A stretch of 30,796 nt of DNA, from the NCBI GenBank assembly GCA_002405755.1, contig DHMK01000031.1, forward strand, positions 1 to 30,796, written 5' to 3'. Each line of letters starts with the position of its first letter. The stretch's first letter is position 1. This stretch comes from Clostridiales bacterium UBA4644. Lineage in GTDB: Bacteria; Bacillota; Clostridia; Oscillospirales; Butyricicoccaceae. The translations under genes were made by a program, and so were the position numbers. Shown here piece by piece: positions 5,422-13,710 of the stretch. The notes below the pieces were generated by a model, which ran no database searches, was not told where the DNA came from, and saw only the letters and a program-made list of their open reading frames with translations.

Positions 5422-7416
5422 ATGACAGAAAACAAAAAAGAAAATCAGACCGCGGAAAAGCGCCGCCGCATGACCTTCCGCAGAAAGCCCAAGACCGCCA
5501 TCCCCCAGCCGGAGGAGCATCTGGCCGCAGGACAGGCCGCTCCCGGAGAAAAAAAGCCCATCGGCCGCCGGCCGTCTCAAAAAGCGCAGGCATCCAGGCC
5601 CGCGCCCCGGGGCGCGGCAGCCCAGAAGCGGGGCCGCGCAGGAAACGCCGCGCAGGAGCATCCTGCGGAGAGCCCGGAGCAGACGCCGGAGGAGACGCTC
5701 CAGCGAAAAAAAAGCACCCGGAGCGCCGGCCGTCAGAAGCCCCGGCAGGAGACCTTCGACAAGCCCCGGCTGCGGGTGATCCCCCTGGGCGGCCTCAATG
5801 AGATCGGCAAGAACATGACCGTCCTGGAATACGGACAGGACATCATCGTCATCGATGCGGGCATGACTTTCCCGGATGAGGACCTGCTGGGCGTGGATAT
5901 GGTCATCCCGGACATCACCTATCTGCAGAAGAATCGGGATAAGGTGAAGGCCATCTTCCTGACCCATGCCCACGAGGATCACATCGGCGCGCTGCCCTAT
6001 GTTCTGCGGGAGCTGAACGTGCCCGTCTACTGCACGGGCCTCACCGCCGGGCTGGTGCGGCTCAAGCTGCAGGAGCACAAGGACCTGAAAAAGCCCAAGA
6101 TCCATGTGAGAAAGGACGGCGACCGGGTGAAGGCCGGCTGCTTCGAGGTGGAGTTCATCCATGTGAACCACTCGGTGGCCGATGCCTGTGCCTTTGCCGT
6201 CAAGACCCCGGTGGGCGTTGTGGTGGCCACCGGCGACTTCAAGATCGACACCACCCCCATCGACGGCAAAATGATCGACCTGCCCCGGCTGGGCGAGCTG
6301 GGCAAAAAGGGCGTTTTGCTGCTGATGATGGATTCCACCAACGCGGAGCGCCCGGGCATGGCCATGAGCGAGCGCAAGGTGGGCGACAGCCTGGACCGGG
6401 AGTTCAAGGGCTGCGACCAGCGGATCATCGTGGCGTCCTTCGCCTCCAACGTCCACCGGGTCCAGCAGATCTTCGACGTGGCCGCCAAATACGGCCGGAA
6501 GGTGGCTGTCTCCGGGCGGAGCATGGAAAACATCCTGAAGGTGGGCGTGGAGCTGGGCTATCTGACCCTGCCCGCCAACACCTATATCGACCTGCACGAC
6601 ATCCGGAAATATCCCAAAAACAAGCTGACCATCATCACCACCGGCTCTCAGGGCGAGCCTATGAGCGCCCTCTATCGCATGGCCTTTTCCGGCCACCGGC
6701 AGGTGGAGGTGGGCTTCGGCGACAAGATCCTGATCTCCGCAACGCCCATCCCCGGCAATGAAAAGCCCGTTTACACCATGATCAACGAGCTGTTCCGCAA
6801 GGGAGCGGACGTGGTCTATGAGCGGCTGGCGGATATGCACGTTTCCGGCCACGCCTGTCAGGAGGAACTGAAAATGATGCTCTCCCTGCTGCGGCCGAAA
6901 TATTTCATGCCCATGCACGGCGAATACCGTCACCTGATGGTCAACGCCGGTCTGGGCCGGGCCTGCGGCGTCCGGCCGGAGAATATTTTCATCTCCGATC
7001 TGGGCAAGGTGCTGGAGATCGGCGAAAACGGCGCGGGCTGGGGCGGGAGCGTCCCCTCCGGCCGGGTGCTGGTAGACGGCTACGGCGTGGGCGATGTAGG
7101 CGCCGCCGTGCTGCGGGAGCGCAAGAGCCTCAGCGAGAGCGGCATGATCACCGTGGCCGCCGGGCTGGATATGCAGAACCGGACGCTGACCGCCGGGCCG
7201 GAGATCATCTCCCGGGGCTTCATCTTTGTCCGGGAGGCGGAGGAGCTCATGGGCGAGCTGCGCGAGCTGGCCCGGGAGACGCTGGAAAACGCGCTGGAGA
7301 AGGGCGTCACCTCTCGCAGCGCCCTGCGGGAGACCGTGAACCGCCGCCTGTCTGATTATCTCTATAAAAAGACCAAGCGGGAGCCGCTGGTGGCCACGGT
7401 GCTGCTGGAAAAATAA
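5422..7416 (+). CDS. rnj: Ribonuclease J
   Basis: RNase J is a zinc metallo-beta-lactamase-fold nuclease with 5'-3' exonuclease and endonuclease activity in mRNA decay and rRNA maturation. The core begins near residue 116 (LRVIPLGGLNEIGKNM). The metal-binding motif HAHEDH is at residues 182-187, followed by the beta-CASP region with SGRSMEN and the HGEYRHL motif near residue 496. The length of 664 is about 110 more than the usual 550, because of a Lys/Arg/Pro/Ala/Gln-rich N-terminal tail that looks disordered. The AGGAG at 5401-5405 is 16 bases from the ATG, which is long, so the start is not certain; a later start would only shorten the tail. One copy is visible; whether it is J1 or J2 cannot be told. 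A strong terminator follows. Confidence 0.95.
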   Translation: MTENKKENQTAEKRRRMTFRRKPKTAIPQPEEHLAAGQAAPGEKKPIGRRPSQKAQASRPAPRGAAAQKRGRAGNAAQEHPAESPEQTPEETLQRKKSTRSAGRQKPRQETFDKPRLRVIPLGGLNEIGKNMTVLEYGQDIIVIDAGMTFPDEDLLGVDMVIPDITYLQKNRDKVKAIFLTHAHEDHIGALPYVLRELNVPVYCTGLTAGLVRLKLQEHKDLKKPKIHVRKDGDRVKAGCFEVEFIHVNHSVADACAFAVKTPVGVVVATGDFKIDTTPIDGKMIDLPRLGELGKKGVLLLMMDSTNAERPGMAMSERKVGDSLDREFKGCDQRIIVASFASNVHRVQQIFDVAAKYGRKVAVSGRSMENILKVGVELGYLTLPANTYIDLHDIRKYPKNKLTIITTGSQGEPMSALYRMAFSGHRQVEVGFGDKILISATPIPGNEKPVYTMINELFRKGADVVYERLADMHVSGHACQEELKMMLSLLRPKYFMPMHGEYRHLMVNAGLGRACGVRPENIFISDLGKVLEIGENGAGWGGSVPSGRVLVDGYGVGDVGAAVLRERKSLSESGMITVAAGLDMQNRTLTAGPEIISRGFIFVREAEELMGELRELARETLENALEKGVTSRSALRETVNRRLSDYLYKKTKREPLVATVLLEK

Positions 7417-7451
7417 GCGCCTGCATAAAAAGCGAAAAATTATACCGGAGG

Positions 7452-7480
7452 GAAGAGACTGCGCCTGCAGTCTCTTCTTT
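7452..7480 (+). terminator. Rho-independent terminator after rnj
   Basis: A perfect 11-bp stem (7452-7462 with 7467-7477, loop GCCT) is followed by TTTTATATTT. Confidence 0.88.
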
Positions 7481-7684
7481 TATATTTCCTGCATAAAGCG
7501 ATGCTTGCAAAAGCATCTTCTGACATTTTAATAAATCACACAAAAAACAGCGGGAAGCAAAAGGGTGCACACAAAAGCAAAGATGCATAAAGAATGGAAT
7601 TGGGCAAAACAGCCAGAAACTATATTCACAATTTGTATATTCGTCCGTTTTTTGGGGCGGGAAGGGAAATTTGAGACAAAATCA
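7481..7684. other. AT-rich intergenic segment between rnj and the peptidase gene
   Basis: The gap between the rnj stop and the peptidase start is 326 bases. Besides the terminator and the promoter listed separately, it holds a 7-bp hairpin (GATGCTT/AAGCATC, 7500-7517) without a T tract. The segment is clearly lower in GC than its surroundings. The open frames here have no ribosome site or recognisable product. Confidence 0.5.
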
Positions 7685-7713
7685 TTGCGTTTTTCAGGGG
7701 ACTTCGCTATAAT
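7685..7713 (+). promoter_or_regulatory. Promoter of the oligoendopeptidase gene
   Basis: TTGCGT (7685-7690), 17-bp spacer, perfect TATAAT (7708-7713), with the ribosome site 11 bases further on. It is one of the clearest promoters in the window. Confidence 0.8.
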
Positions 7714-7742
7714 GGGGCTGCATGAAAAGGAGGCACAGACCT

Positions 7743-9437
7743 ATGAAAGTTCAGCAGATGCCCTATGAGCATATCCCCATGGAGGAGCTCCGCGGCGAGA
7801 TGCGCGCCATCATCGATGGCGTCAAGGCGGCAAACAGCGCGGAGGAGATTCTGGCCCTGCGTCAGCGGTATCTGGCACTGCGGGTCCGGTATGACACGGC
7901 GGTGAACCTTTGCTACATCCGCTACAGCTGCAACACGGCAGACGAATATTATACGAAGGAACAGGAATATCTGGACGAGATCGGCCCCGAGATGGGCAGT
8001 CTGGGCACGGAGCTCAGCTCTGCGCTTCTGGCATCTCCCTTCCGGGCAGAGCTGGAGAAGGCGCTTTCGCCGGTCTATTTCCGCTATCTTGAGGTGGCCT
8101 CCAAGGCCATGTCTCCCGCCATCGTGGAGGATATGGTGGAGGAAAACAAGCTGGTCAGCGAATATTCCAAATACATGGCGGCGCTGGAGTTTGAGTTCCG
8201 GGGCGAAAAGCTCTCCCGGGCGGCGCTGGCCAAATATTTCAAAGACGATGACCGGGAGACCCGGCGGGAGGCCTATCAGGTCTTCGGCACGGAGATGAAC
8301 CGGCACGCGGAGAAGCTGGACGATATTTATGACCGCATGGTCAAGGTCCGGGACCGGATGGCCAAAAAGATGGGCTATCGGAACTTTGTGGAGCTAGGCT
8401 ATTACCGGATGAACCGGGTGTGCTACGGCCAGCCGGAGGTGGAGGTCTTCCGCCGCAATATCCTGCAGGCCATCGTGCCCGCTGTTTCCCGTCTGCGGCT
8501 GGAAAACGCCCGGGATCTGGGCATCGATACCTATCGGTTTTATGATGACGGCGTGGTCGTTCCCGGCGGCGACCCCAAGCCTCTGGGCGGCAAGGAGGAG
8601 ATCTTCCGGGCGGCCAAGGAGATGTATCACGAGATGAGCGCCGAGGCCGGCGACTTTATCGATATGATGATGGAAAACGATGCCTTCGATGTGGAAGCAC
8701 GCAAAAACAAGTGGGGCGGCGGCTACTGCACGAGCTTCCCGGCCTACCGCCAGCCGTTCATCCTGGCCAACTTCAACGGCACGGCGGGGGATGTGGATGT
8801 GATGACCCATGAAGCGGGCCACGCCTTCAACGCCTATCTGATCGCCGACAACAAATTCGCTCTGGAGATCGGCTGCGGCGGCATGGAGACCGCCGAGACC
8901 CATTCCATGAGCATGGAGTTCTTCGCCTGGAAGTACATCGACAAGTTCTTCGGCGAAAACGCGGAGAAATATAAATATATGCACGCCCTGGACGCCTTCT
9001 CCTTCCTGCCCTACGGCACCATGGTGGACGCCTTCCAGCACATCGTCTACGAGCATCCCGAGATGACTCCCGCCCAGCGGAACGAGGTCTGGAAGGAGCT
9101 GGAGGCCAGCTTCCGGCCCCATATCCATCTGGAGGGCATCCCCTTCATCGAGGACGGCCGCCGGTGGCAGTATCAGATGCACATTTATGAATCTCCCTTC
9201 TATTACATCGACTATGTCCTGGCGCAGACGGCGGCCTTCGGCTTCCTGCTGCAGTCCCGGGAGGACTATGACCTGGCCTTCCAGCGCTATCTGCGGCTGA
9301 TGCGCCAGGGCGGCGAGCAGTATTACGACCGTCTGCTGGAGGAGGCCTGTATCCCCTCTCCCTTCAAGGAGGGCGCGCTGGATGCGCTGGCAGAGCGGGT
9401 GGAAGCGCTGCTCCGGCAGGTAAAACCAACCAAATAA
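7743..9437 (+). CDS. M3 family oligoendopeptidase
   Basis: This is a 564-residue zinc endopeptidase of family M3 (thimet/PepF type), a cytoplasmic enzyme that cuts short peptides. The HExxH zinc motif is HEAGH at residues 356-360; a third ligand is probably Glu385 in the METAETHSMS segment. A frame start at 7722 exists, but AAAAGGAGG (7725-7733) lies directly after it, so the ATG at 7743 is the real start. Length is typical of the M3B subfamily of Firmicutes. It is followed about 770 bases later by an oligopeptide transporter operon, so a role in breaking down imported peptides is likely. No signal peptide is seen. Confidence 0.94.
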   Translation: MKVQQMPYEHIPMEELRGEMRAIIDGVKAANSAEEILALRQRYLALRVRYDTAVNLCYIRYSCNTADEYYTKEQEYLDEIGPEMGSLGTELSSALLASPFRAELEKALSPVYFRYLEVASKAMSPAIVEDMVEENKLVSEYSKYMAALEFEFRGEKLSRAALAKYFKDDDRETRREAYQVFGTEMNRHAEKLDDIYDRMVKVRDRMAKKMGYRNFVELGYYRMNRVCYGQPEVEVFRRNILQAIVPAVSRLRLENARDLGIDTYRFYDDGVVVPGGDPKPLGGKEEIFRAAKEMYHEMSAEAGDFIDMMMENDAFDVEARKNKWGGGYCTSFPAYRQPFILANFNGTAGDVDVMTHEAGHAFNAYLIADNKFALEIGCGGMETAETHSMSMEFFAWKYIDKFFGENAEKYKYMHALDAFSFLPYGTMVDAFQHIVYEHPEMTPAQRNEVWKELEASFRPHIHLEGIPFIEDGRRWQYQMHIYESPFYYIDYVLAQTAAFGFLLQSREDYDLAFQRYLRLMRQGGEQYYDRLLEEACIPSPFKEGALDALAERVEALLRQVKPTK

Positions 9438-9481
9438 AACGGCTTTCGACGGGAAAGTGGGGAAAAAATGACCGTATCCCC

Positions 9482-9511
9482 TTGAAAAGCCATCCGGAAA
9501 TATGCTATAAT
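9482..9511 (+). promoter_or_regulatory. Promoter of the four-segment membrane protein gene
   Basis: TTGAAA (9482-9487), 18-bp spacer, perfect TATAAT (9506-9511). It lies about 75 bases before the ATG at 9587, which argues against starts further upstream. Confidence 0.7.
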
Positions 9512-9586
9512 CAACGCAGTTTACGATGCAGCCGACGGCCCGCGGAGAAAAGCGCGGCGGGCGTCCTCGGCCTGAAAAGGAAAAAC

Positions 9587-10138
9587 ATGGCAAGACGCAA
9601 CTATGTAAAGGACTATAAGCTGGTCCATTCCGTGGACGAAAAGGGGAAGGTCCGCACCCGGGCGGAATACGCCGGGGACCGGTTCTGCTTCGTTCAGGAG
9701 CGGGAGAGCATCCGCCGCCAGGCGAAGCTGGCCGCTGCCGCCTGCGGGCTGGCGTGGCTGTGCTATATCGGCTCGCTGCTGCTCAATACCGGGGCCATGC
9801 GGTGCTTTTACATTTCGCTGCCTTATGTTTTCACGGCGCTGCCGCTGTGGAAGCTTTCTGCTTCCATCGTAACGGCCCTGACGGTGGAGGAGCCCATGCA
9901 CCGGCGGCACTCCCATCAGGTCTCCATGCATTATCCCCCTGCCGCCCTGTGGACCGGGGCGCTGCCGGCGGTCTCGCTGGCGGGCATCGCCGTCACGGCG
10001 GTGCTGGGCAAGGGGAGCTTCGTCACCCACGATCTTTTCTTTTCCCTGCTGGGCGCGGTCATCGTGGCCTGCGCGGTCTTCTGCTTTGCCCGGCGCAAGG
10101 CTTTTGCCACAAAAAAGCTGGAAAAGGAAACAAATTGA
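9587..10138 (+). CDS. Multi-pass membrane protein of unknown function
   Basis: The protein has 183 residues. The N-terminal 45 are charged and soluble (MARRNYVKDYKLVHSVDEKG), followed by about four hydrophobic segments, roughly at residues 46-68, 72-92, 118-142 and 148-170, and a basic tail. No catalytic motif or family is recognised. The longer frame beginning at 9482 would start inside the promoter; ATG 9587 with AAAAGGAAAAAC before it is preferred. The gene sits between the peptidase and oppA with no terminator on either side, so partial read-through into oppA is possible. A role in peptide uptake is only suggested by position. Confidence 0.75.
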   Translation: MARRNYVKDYKLVHSVDEKGKVRTRAEYAGDRFCFVQERESIRRQAKLAAAACGLAWLCYIGSLLLNTGAMRCFYISLPYVFTALPLWKLSASIVTALTVEEPMHRRHSHQVSMHYPPAALWTGALPAVSLAGIAVTAVLGKGSFVTHDLFFSLLGAVIVACAVFCFARRKAFATKKLEKETN

Positions 10139-10163
10139 CCCCGCCTTCATAGGTTTATTATAC
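10135..10163 (+). promoter_or_regulatory. Putative promoter of the opp operon
   Basis: TTGACC (10135-10140) overlaps the stop codon of the upstream gene. A -10 of TTATAC (10158-10163, 17-bp spacer) or TATTAT (10156-10161, 15-bp spacer) follows. The AAGGAGG ribosome site of oppA is about 30 bases further on. Confidence 0.5.
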
Positions 10164-10207
10164 GCAGCAGTGCGTTTAATAAAGAAATTTACAAGGAGGA
10201 AATACGA

Positions 10208-12532
10208 ATGAGCACCTTCAAAAAGATGCTGGCACTGGTCCTGGCTCTGACTATGGTCTTCTGCCTGGCCGCCTGCGGCAACAACAACCAGCCCGCTGAC
10301 GACAACACCGATCAGCCCAGCAACACCGACCCCGCACCCGTCGATCCCACCCCCGTGGATCCCACTCCCGCCCCCGCTGACACCACTCTGGTCTACGCCA
10401 CCGCGACCTTTGGCCAGAAGTTCAGCCCCTTCTTCTCCACCACCGCTTACGACACCGAGGTGTATGAGATGTTCACCGGCGCTCTGCTGGCTGCAGACCG
10501 CGGCGGCGCCATCATCATGAACGGTATCGAAGGCGAGACCGTCACCTACAACGGCACGGACTATACCTACTATGGTATGGGCAATGTGGAGGTCGTTCAG
10601 AACGACGACGGCAGCGTGGATTATTTCCTGACCATGCGTGACGACATTACGTTCTCCGACGGCACCCCCGCCACCATCGACGATGTCATCTTCGGCATCT
10701 ATGTGTGCTGCGATCCCACCTACGATGGATCCTCTACCATCTACGCGCTGCCCATCGAAGGCATGGACGAGTATTATCACTCCCAGGCCTATAAAGATGC
10801 GCTGATCCTGGCCGCCGGCCGCGATGCCGCCAGCTCTGACAACTTCACCGCGGAAGAAGCCGCCACCTACTGGGCCGCTTGGGACGCCGCCGGCGCCAAG
10901 TTTGCCCAGGAGATCGTGGACTACTGCAAGAGCGCCGGCTACAACGCCGAGACCGACTCTGTGGCTGCCTGCGCCGCCAACTGGGGCTTCAATCTGGATG
11001 AATCCGCCACCGTTGCCGATTTCTTCAACGCCATTGCTGAGAACTATGGCAATGTCATCGCCGACATGGAAGCGGAAACTGCCGGCTCCAGCCTGCAGGA
11101 TCTGATCAACGCCGAGCTGGGCGACAAGGCCGATACCTATAAGGAACTGATCAACACCAGCGACGTGGATTACATCAAGGGCATCATCCGTACCGGTGAT
11201 TACACCATGACCGTGCATATGACCGAGTATGATGCCACCGCCATCTATAACATGGCCTTCACCATCGCCCCCATGCATCACTACGGCGATAAGTCTCAGT
11301 ATGACTACGAGAACCACAAGTTCGGCTTCCCCAAGGGCGATCTGAGCATCGTGAAGTCCAAGACCACCGATCCCCTGGGCTGCGGCCCCTACATCTATCA
11401 GGGCTACGCCAACGGCGTCGTCACTCTGAAGGCCAACCCCACTTACTTCCTGGGCGCTCCCAAGATCGAGACCATCCTGATGCAGGAATCCGTTGACTCC
11501 GACTATGTCCCCGGCATCGTTACCGGTACCTTCGACCTGGCGCAGCCCTCCATCTCTACTGACACCGTTGCCGCTCTGAAGGACGCCAACTCCAACGGCG
11601 AGCTCACCGGCGACACCCTGACCACCTATCTGGTGGACTACCGCGGCTATGGCTATCTGGGCATCAACGCCGACCTGGTCAACATCGACGGCCAGCCCGC
11701 CTCCGATGCTTCCAAGGCGCTGCGCAAGGGCTTCATGACCCTGTTCGCGGTCTATCGTGACACCGTTATCAACTCCTACTACGGCGATCGTGCCGCCGTC
11801 ATCCAGTACCCCATCTCCAACACCAGCTGGGCCGCTCCGCAGCCCGCGGATGAGGGCTATCGCGCTGCTTACTCCATCGATGTGGACGGCAACGCCATCT
11901 ACGATTCCAGCATGAACGATGAGCAGAAGTACGAGGCCGCCAAGACCGCTGCCATTGGCTACTTCAAGGCTGCCGGCTTCACCTATGACGAGGCCGCCGG
12001 CAAGTTCACCGACGCCACCCAGACCTGGGAAGTCATGATTCCCGGCTCCGGCCAGCAGGATCACCCCGCTTACGGCGTTGCCACTGCTGCCTCTGAGGTC
12101 CTGGCCTCCATCGGCATCACCCTGCAGGTCAACGACGTGGGTACCGCTGTCTGGAACAACGCTCTGGAGAGCAATACCGCTATGATGTGGGCCGCTGCCT
12201 GGCAGTCCACCGTCGACCCCGACATGACCCAGGTCTACCACAGCAGCAACGCCCACGGCAAGGGCACCAACTCCAACCACTATCAGGTTGATGACCCCGA
12301 GCTGGATGCTCTGATCGTTGCCGGCCGCAAGAGCGCCGATACCGAGGAGCGTAAGTCCATCTATCGCGATGCCATGGATATCATCATGGATTGGGGCTGC
12401 GAGCTGCCTCTGTATCAGCGCAAGGACTGCACCGTTGTCTCCACTATCCGTGTCGACAACGACACCATGCCCAAGGACATGACCCCCTACTGGGGTTGGA
12501 AGGCTGAGATCGAGACTCTGGCCGTCAAATAA
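10208..12532 (+). CDS. oppA: Oligopeptide ABC transporter substrate-binding lipoprotein
   Basis: This is an extracytoplasmic binding protein of family 5 (peptide/nickel type). The lipoprotein signal ends in LAAC, with Cys23 as the lipidation site. A Pro/Thr/Asp linker (about residues 25-60) follows. The family signature is seen in FSDGTPATIDDV (149-160) and in GCGPYIYQGY near 391-400. At 774 residues it is about 230 longer than classical OppA. About 140 extra residues, rich in Ala, Asp and helix-forming stretches, lie at roughly 185-325, between two conserved segments. Arg is coded by CGC/CGT rather than the CGG frequent in neighbours, as expected for a highly expressed gene. AAGGAGG gives an excellent ribosome site. 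It heads the operon oppABCDF. The ligand is presumably peptides. Confidence 0.92.
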   Translation: MSTFKKMLALVLALTMVFCLAACGNNNQPADDNTDQPSNTDPAPVDPTPVDPTPAPADTTLVYATATFGQKFSPFFSTTAYDTEVYEMFTGALLAADRGGAIIMNGIEGETVTYNGTDYTYYGMGNVEVVQNDDGSVDYFLTMRDDITFSDGTPATIDDVIFGIYVCCDPTYDGSSTIYALPIEGMDEYYHSQAYKDALILAAGRDAASSDNFTAEEAATYWAAWDAAGAKFAQEIVDYCKSAGYNAETDSVAACAANWGFNLDESATVADFFNAIAENYGNVIADMEAETAGSSLQDLINAELGDKADTYKELINTSDVDYIKGIIRTGDYTMTVHMTEYDATAIYNMAFTIAPMHHYGDKSQYDYENHKFGFPKGDLSIVKSKTTDPLGCGPYIYQGYANGVVTLKANPTYFLGAPKIETILMQESVDSDYVPGIVTGTFDLAQPSISTDTVAALKDANSNGELTGDTLTTYLVDYRGYGYLGINADLVNIDGQPASDASKALRKGFMTLFAVYRDTVINSYYGDRAAVIQYPISNTSWAAPQPADEGYRAAYSIDVDGNAIYDSSMNDEQKYEAAKTAAIGYFKAAGFTYDEAAGKFTDATQTWEVMIPGSGQQDHPAYGVATAASEVLASIGITLQVNDVGTAVWNNALESNTAMMWAAAWQSTVDPDMTQVYHSSNAHGKGTNSNHYQVDDPELDALIVAGRKSADTEERKSIYRDAMDIIMDWGCELPLYQRKDCTVVSTIRVDNDTMPKDMTPYWGWKAEIETLAVK

Positions 12533-12581
12533 AACAGACTGACCGCGCAATTATCCTGATTCAACCCAAGTAAAACTGGAT

Positions 12582-12613
12582 CGAAAAGGAGGGAGAAGCC
12601 TCCCTCCTTTTCG
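12582..12613 (+). terminator. Intra-operon hairpin between oppA and oppB
   Basis: A perfect 13-bp stem (12582-12594 with 12601-12613, loop GAAGCC) lies 49 bases after the oppA stop. The right arm contains CCTTTTCG but no T tract follows, so termination is probably partial. It would let oppA mRNA accumulate above the rest of the operon. Confidence 0.65.
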
Positions 12614-12626
12614 TATCCTTACCGTT

Positions 12627-12662
12627 GCTTGACAAAGGCAAGCGTGCTTTCCCTTGTCAAGC
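12627..12662. repeat. Inverted repeat upstream of oppB
   Basis: GCTTGACAA (12627-12635) and its exact complement TTGTCAAGC (12654-12662) form a 9-bp inverted repeat around an 18-base centre. It may be an operator or a second mRNA stem-loop. No promoter with a proper -10 is seen beside it. Confidence 0.5.
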
Positions 12663-12707
12663 GGCGGTAGCTGTGAAACAAATTATGGAAGAAAGCAGTG
12701 AAACGAA

Positions 12708-13697
12708 ATGCTCAAATACACAGTGAAACGTTTGCTTTACAGCGTGATCATTCTGTTCTTTGTCATGTTCATCGTTTATACGCTGATGTACAACATGCCG
12801 ATGGGCTTCATCGAGACAAAGGCCCGTGAGCTGGCGTCCCGTCCCGGTGCAGCCAAGAGCTACGCAGAATGGCTGGCAGATCTGAACGCGCAGTACGGTA
12901 TGGACAAGGGTGTCGTACAAGGCTACTTTGTATGGCTGAAGAGCGCTGTAAGAGGCCAATGGGGCGACAGCTGGTATTGGACCGTCCCCGTTACGCAGCA
13001 GTTTAAGAATACCGTTTGGTACAGCTTCGCGCTGAGCCTGATCTCTCTGATCTTTGAGGTCATCATCGCCATCCCGCTGGGGATCGCGGCGGCCAAAAAG
13101 CAGTATAGCTTTACCGACTATTTTACAACGGTGGTGTCTATGATATGTATCTCGATGCCCACCTTCTTCCTGGCGACCCTTCTGAAGTATATCTTCTCTG
13201 TCAAGCTGGGCTGGTTCGACCTTTCCGGTATGCAGGGCAGAAACTACCAGAACCTGTCTGATTTTGGAAAATTCCTGGATGTGGCAAAGCACTTTGTCCT
13301 TCCTGCTATCACCATCGTAATCATCAGTATCGGCGGTCTGATGCGTTACACTCGCACCAATATGCTGGAGGTGCTGAATGCCGACTATATCCGGACGGCC
13401 CGGGCCAAGGGCGTTCCGGAGAAGCAGGTCATCAACAAGCACGCCTTCCGCAACACCCTGATCCCGCTGATCACCACACTGGGCGGCAGCCTTCCCGGCC
13501 TGTTCTCCGGCGCGCTGATCACGGAGACCCTGTTTTCCATCCGCGGCATCGGTTATGCCTCCTATCACTCCATGGAGCAGGCAGATATTCCCTTCACCAT
13601 GTTCTATCTTGCCTTTATCTCCATCCTGACCCTGCTGGGCAACCTGATTTCCGACCTGCTGTACGCCGCGGCTGACCCCCGCGTGCGGCTGAGCTGA
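12708..13697 (+). CDS. oppB: Oligopeptide ABC transporter permease OppB-type
   Basis: The 329-residue inner-membrane permease has about six membrane segments, the first at residues 9-29. The permease domain starts near residue 90, and the EAA loop that contacts the ATPases is ADYIRTARAKGVPEKQVINK. The C-terminal RGIGYASYHSMEQADIP and DLLYAAADPRVRLS are typical of OppB/DppB. The ribosome site before the ATG at 12708 is weak, which fits lower expression than oppA. The next gene starts 13 bases after its stop. With OppC it forms the transmembrane channel. Confidence 0.93.
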   Translation: MLKYTVKRLLYSVIILFFVMFIVYTLMYNMPMGFIETKARELASRPGAAKSYAEWLADLNAQYGMDKGVVQGYFVWLKSAVRGQWGDSWYWTVPVTQQFKNTVWYSFALSLISLIFEVIIAIPLGIAAAKKQYSFTDYFTTVVSMICISMPTFFLATLLKYIFSVKLGWFDLSGMQGRNYQNLSDFGKFLDVAKHFVLPAITIVIISIGGLMRYTRTNMLEVLNADYIRTARAKGVPEKQVINKHAFRNTLIPLITTLGGSLPGLFSGALITETLFSIRGIGYASYHSMEQADIPFTMFYLAFISILTLLGNLISDLLYAAADPRVRLS

Positions 13698-13710
13698 TGG
13701 AGGTGCGAGT

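Noticed and set aside
5293..6933. A - strand open frame of 546 codons opposite the RNase J gene
   Set aside because: RNase J motifs on the + strand are unmistakable; the antisense frame is a product of high GC and codon bias.
7565..7768. A 67-codon + frame in the gap before the peptidase
   Set aside because: It runs through the peptidase promoter and ribosome site, has no ribosome site of its own and no recognisable product.
10322..10390. Repeat-like DNA in oppA (Asp-Pro-Thr-Pro codons)
   Set aside because: This is the normal low-complexity linker between the lipid anchor and the binding domain, not a mobile or regulatory repeat.
9521..12550. A - strand open frame of about 1009 codons opposite oppA
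   Set aside because: It mirrors the strongly biased codons of oppA, runs opposite a clear lipoprotein gene, has a repetitive Gly/Val/Asp-rich composition and no family features. It is a shadow.
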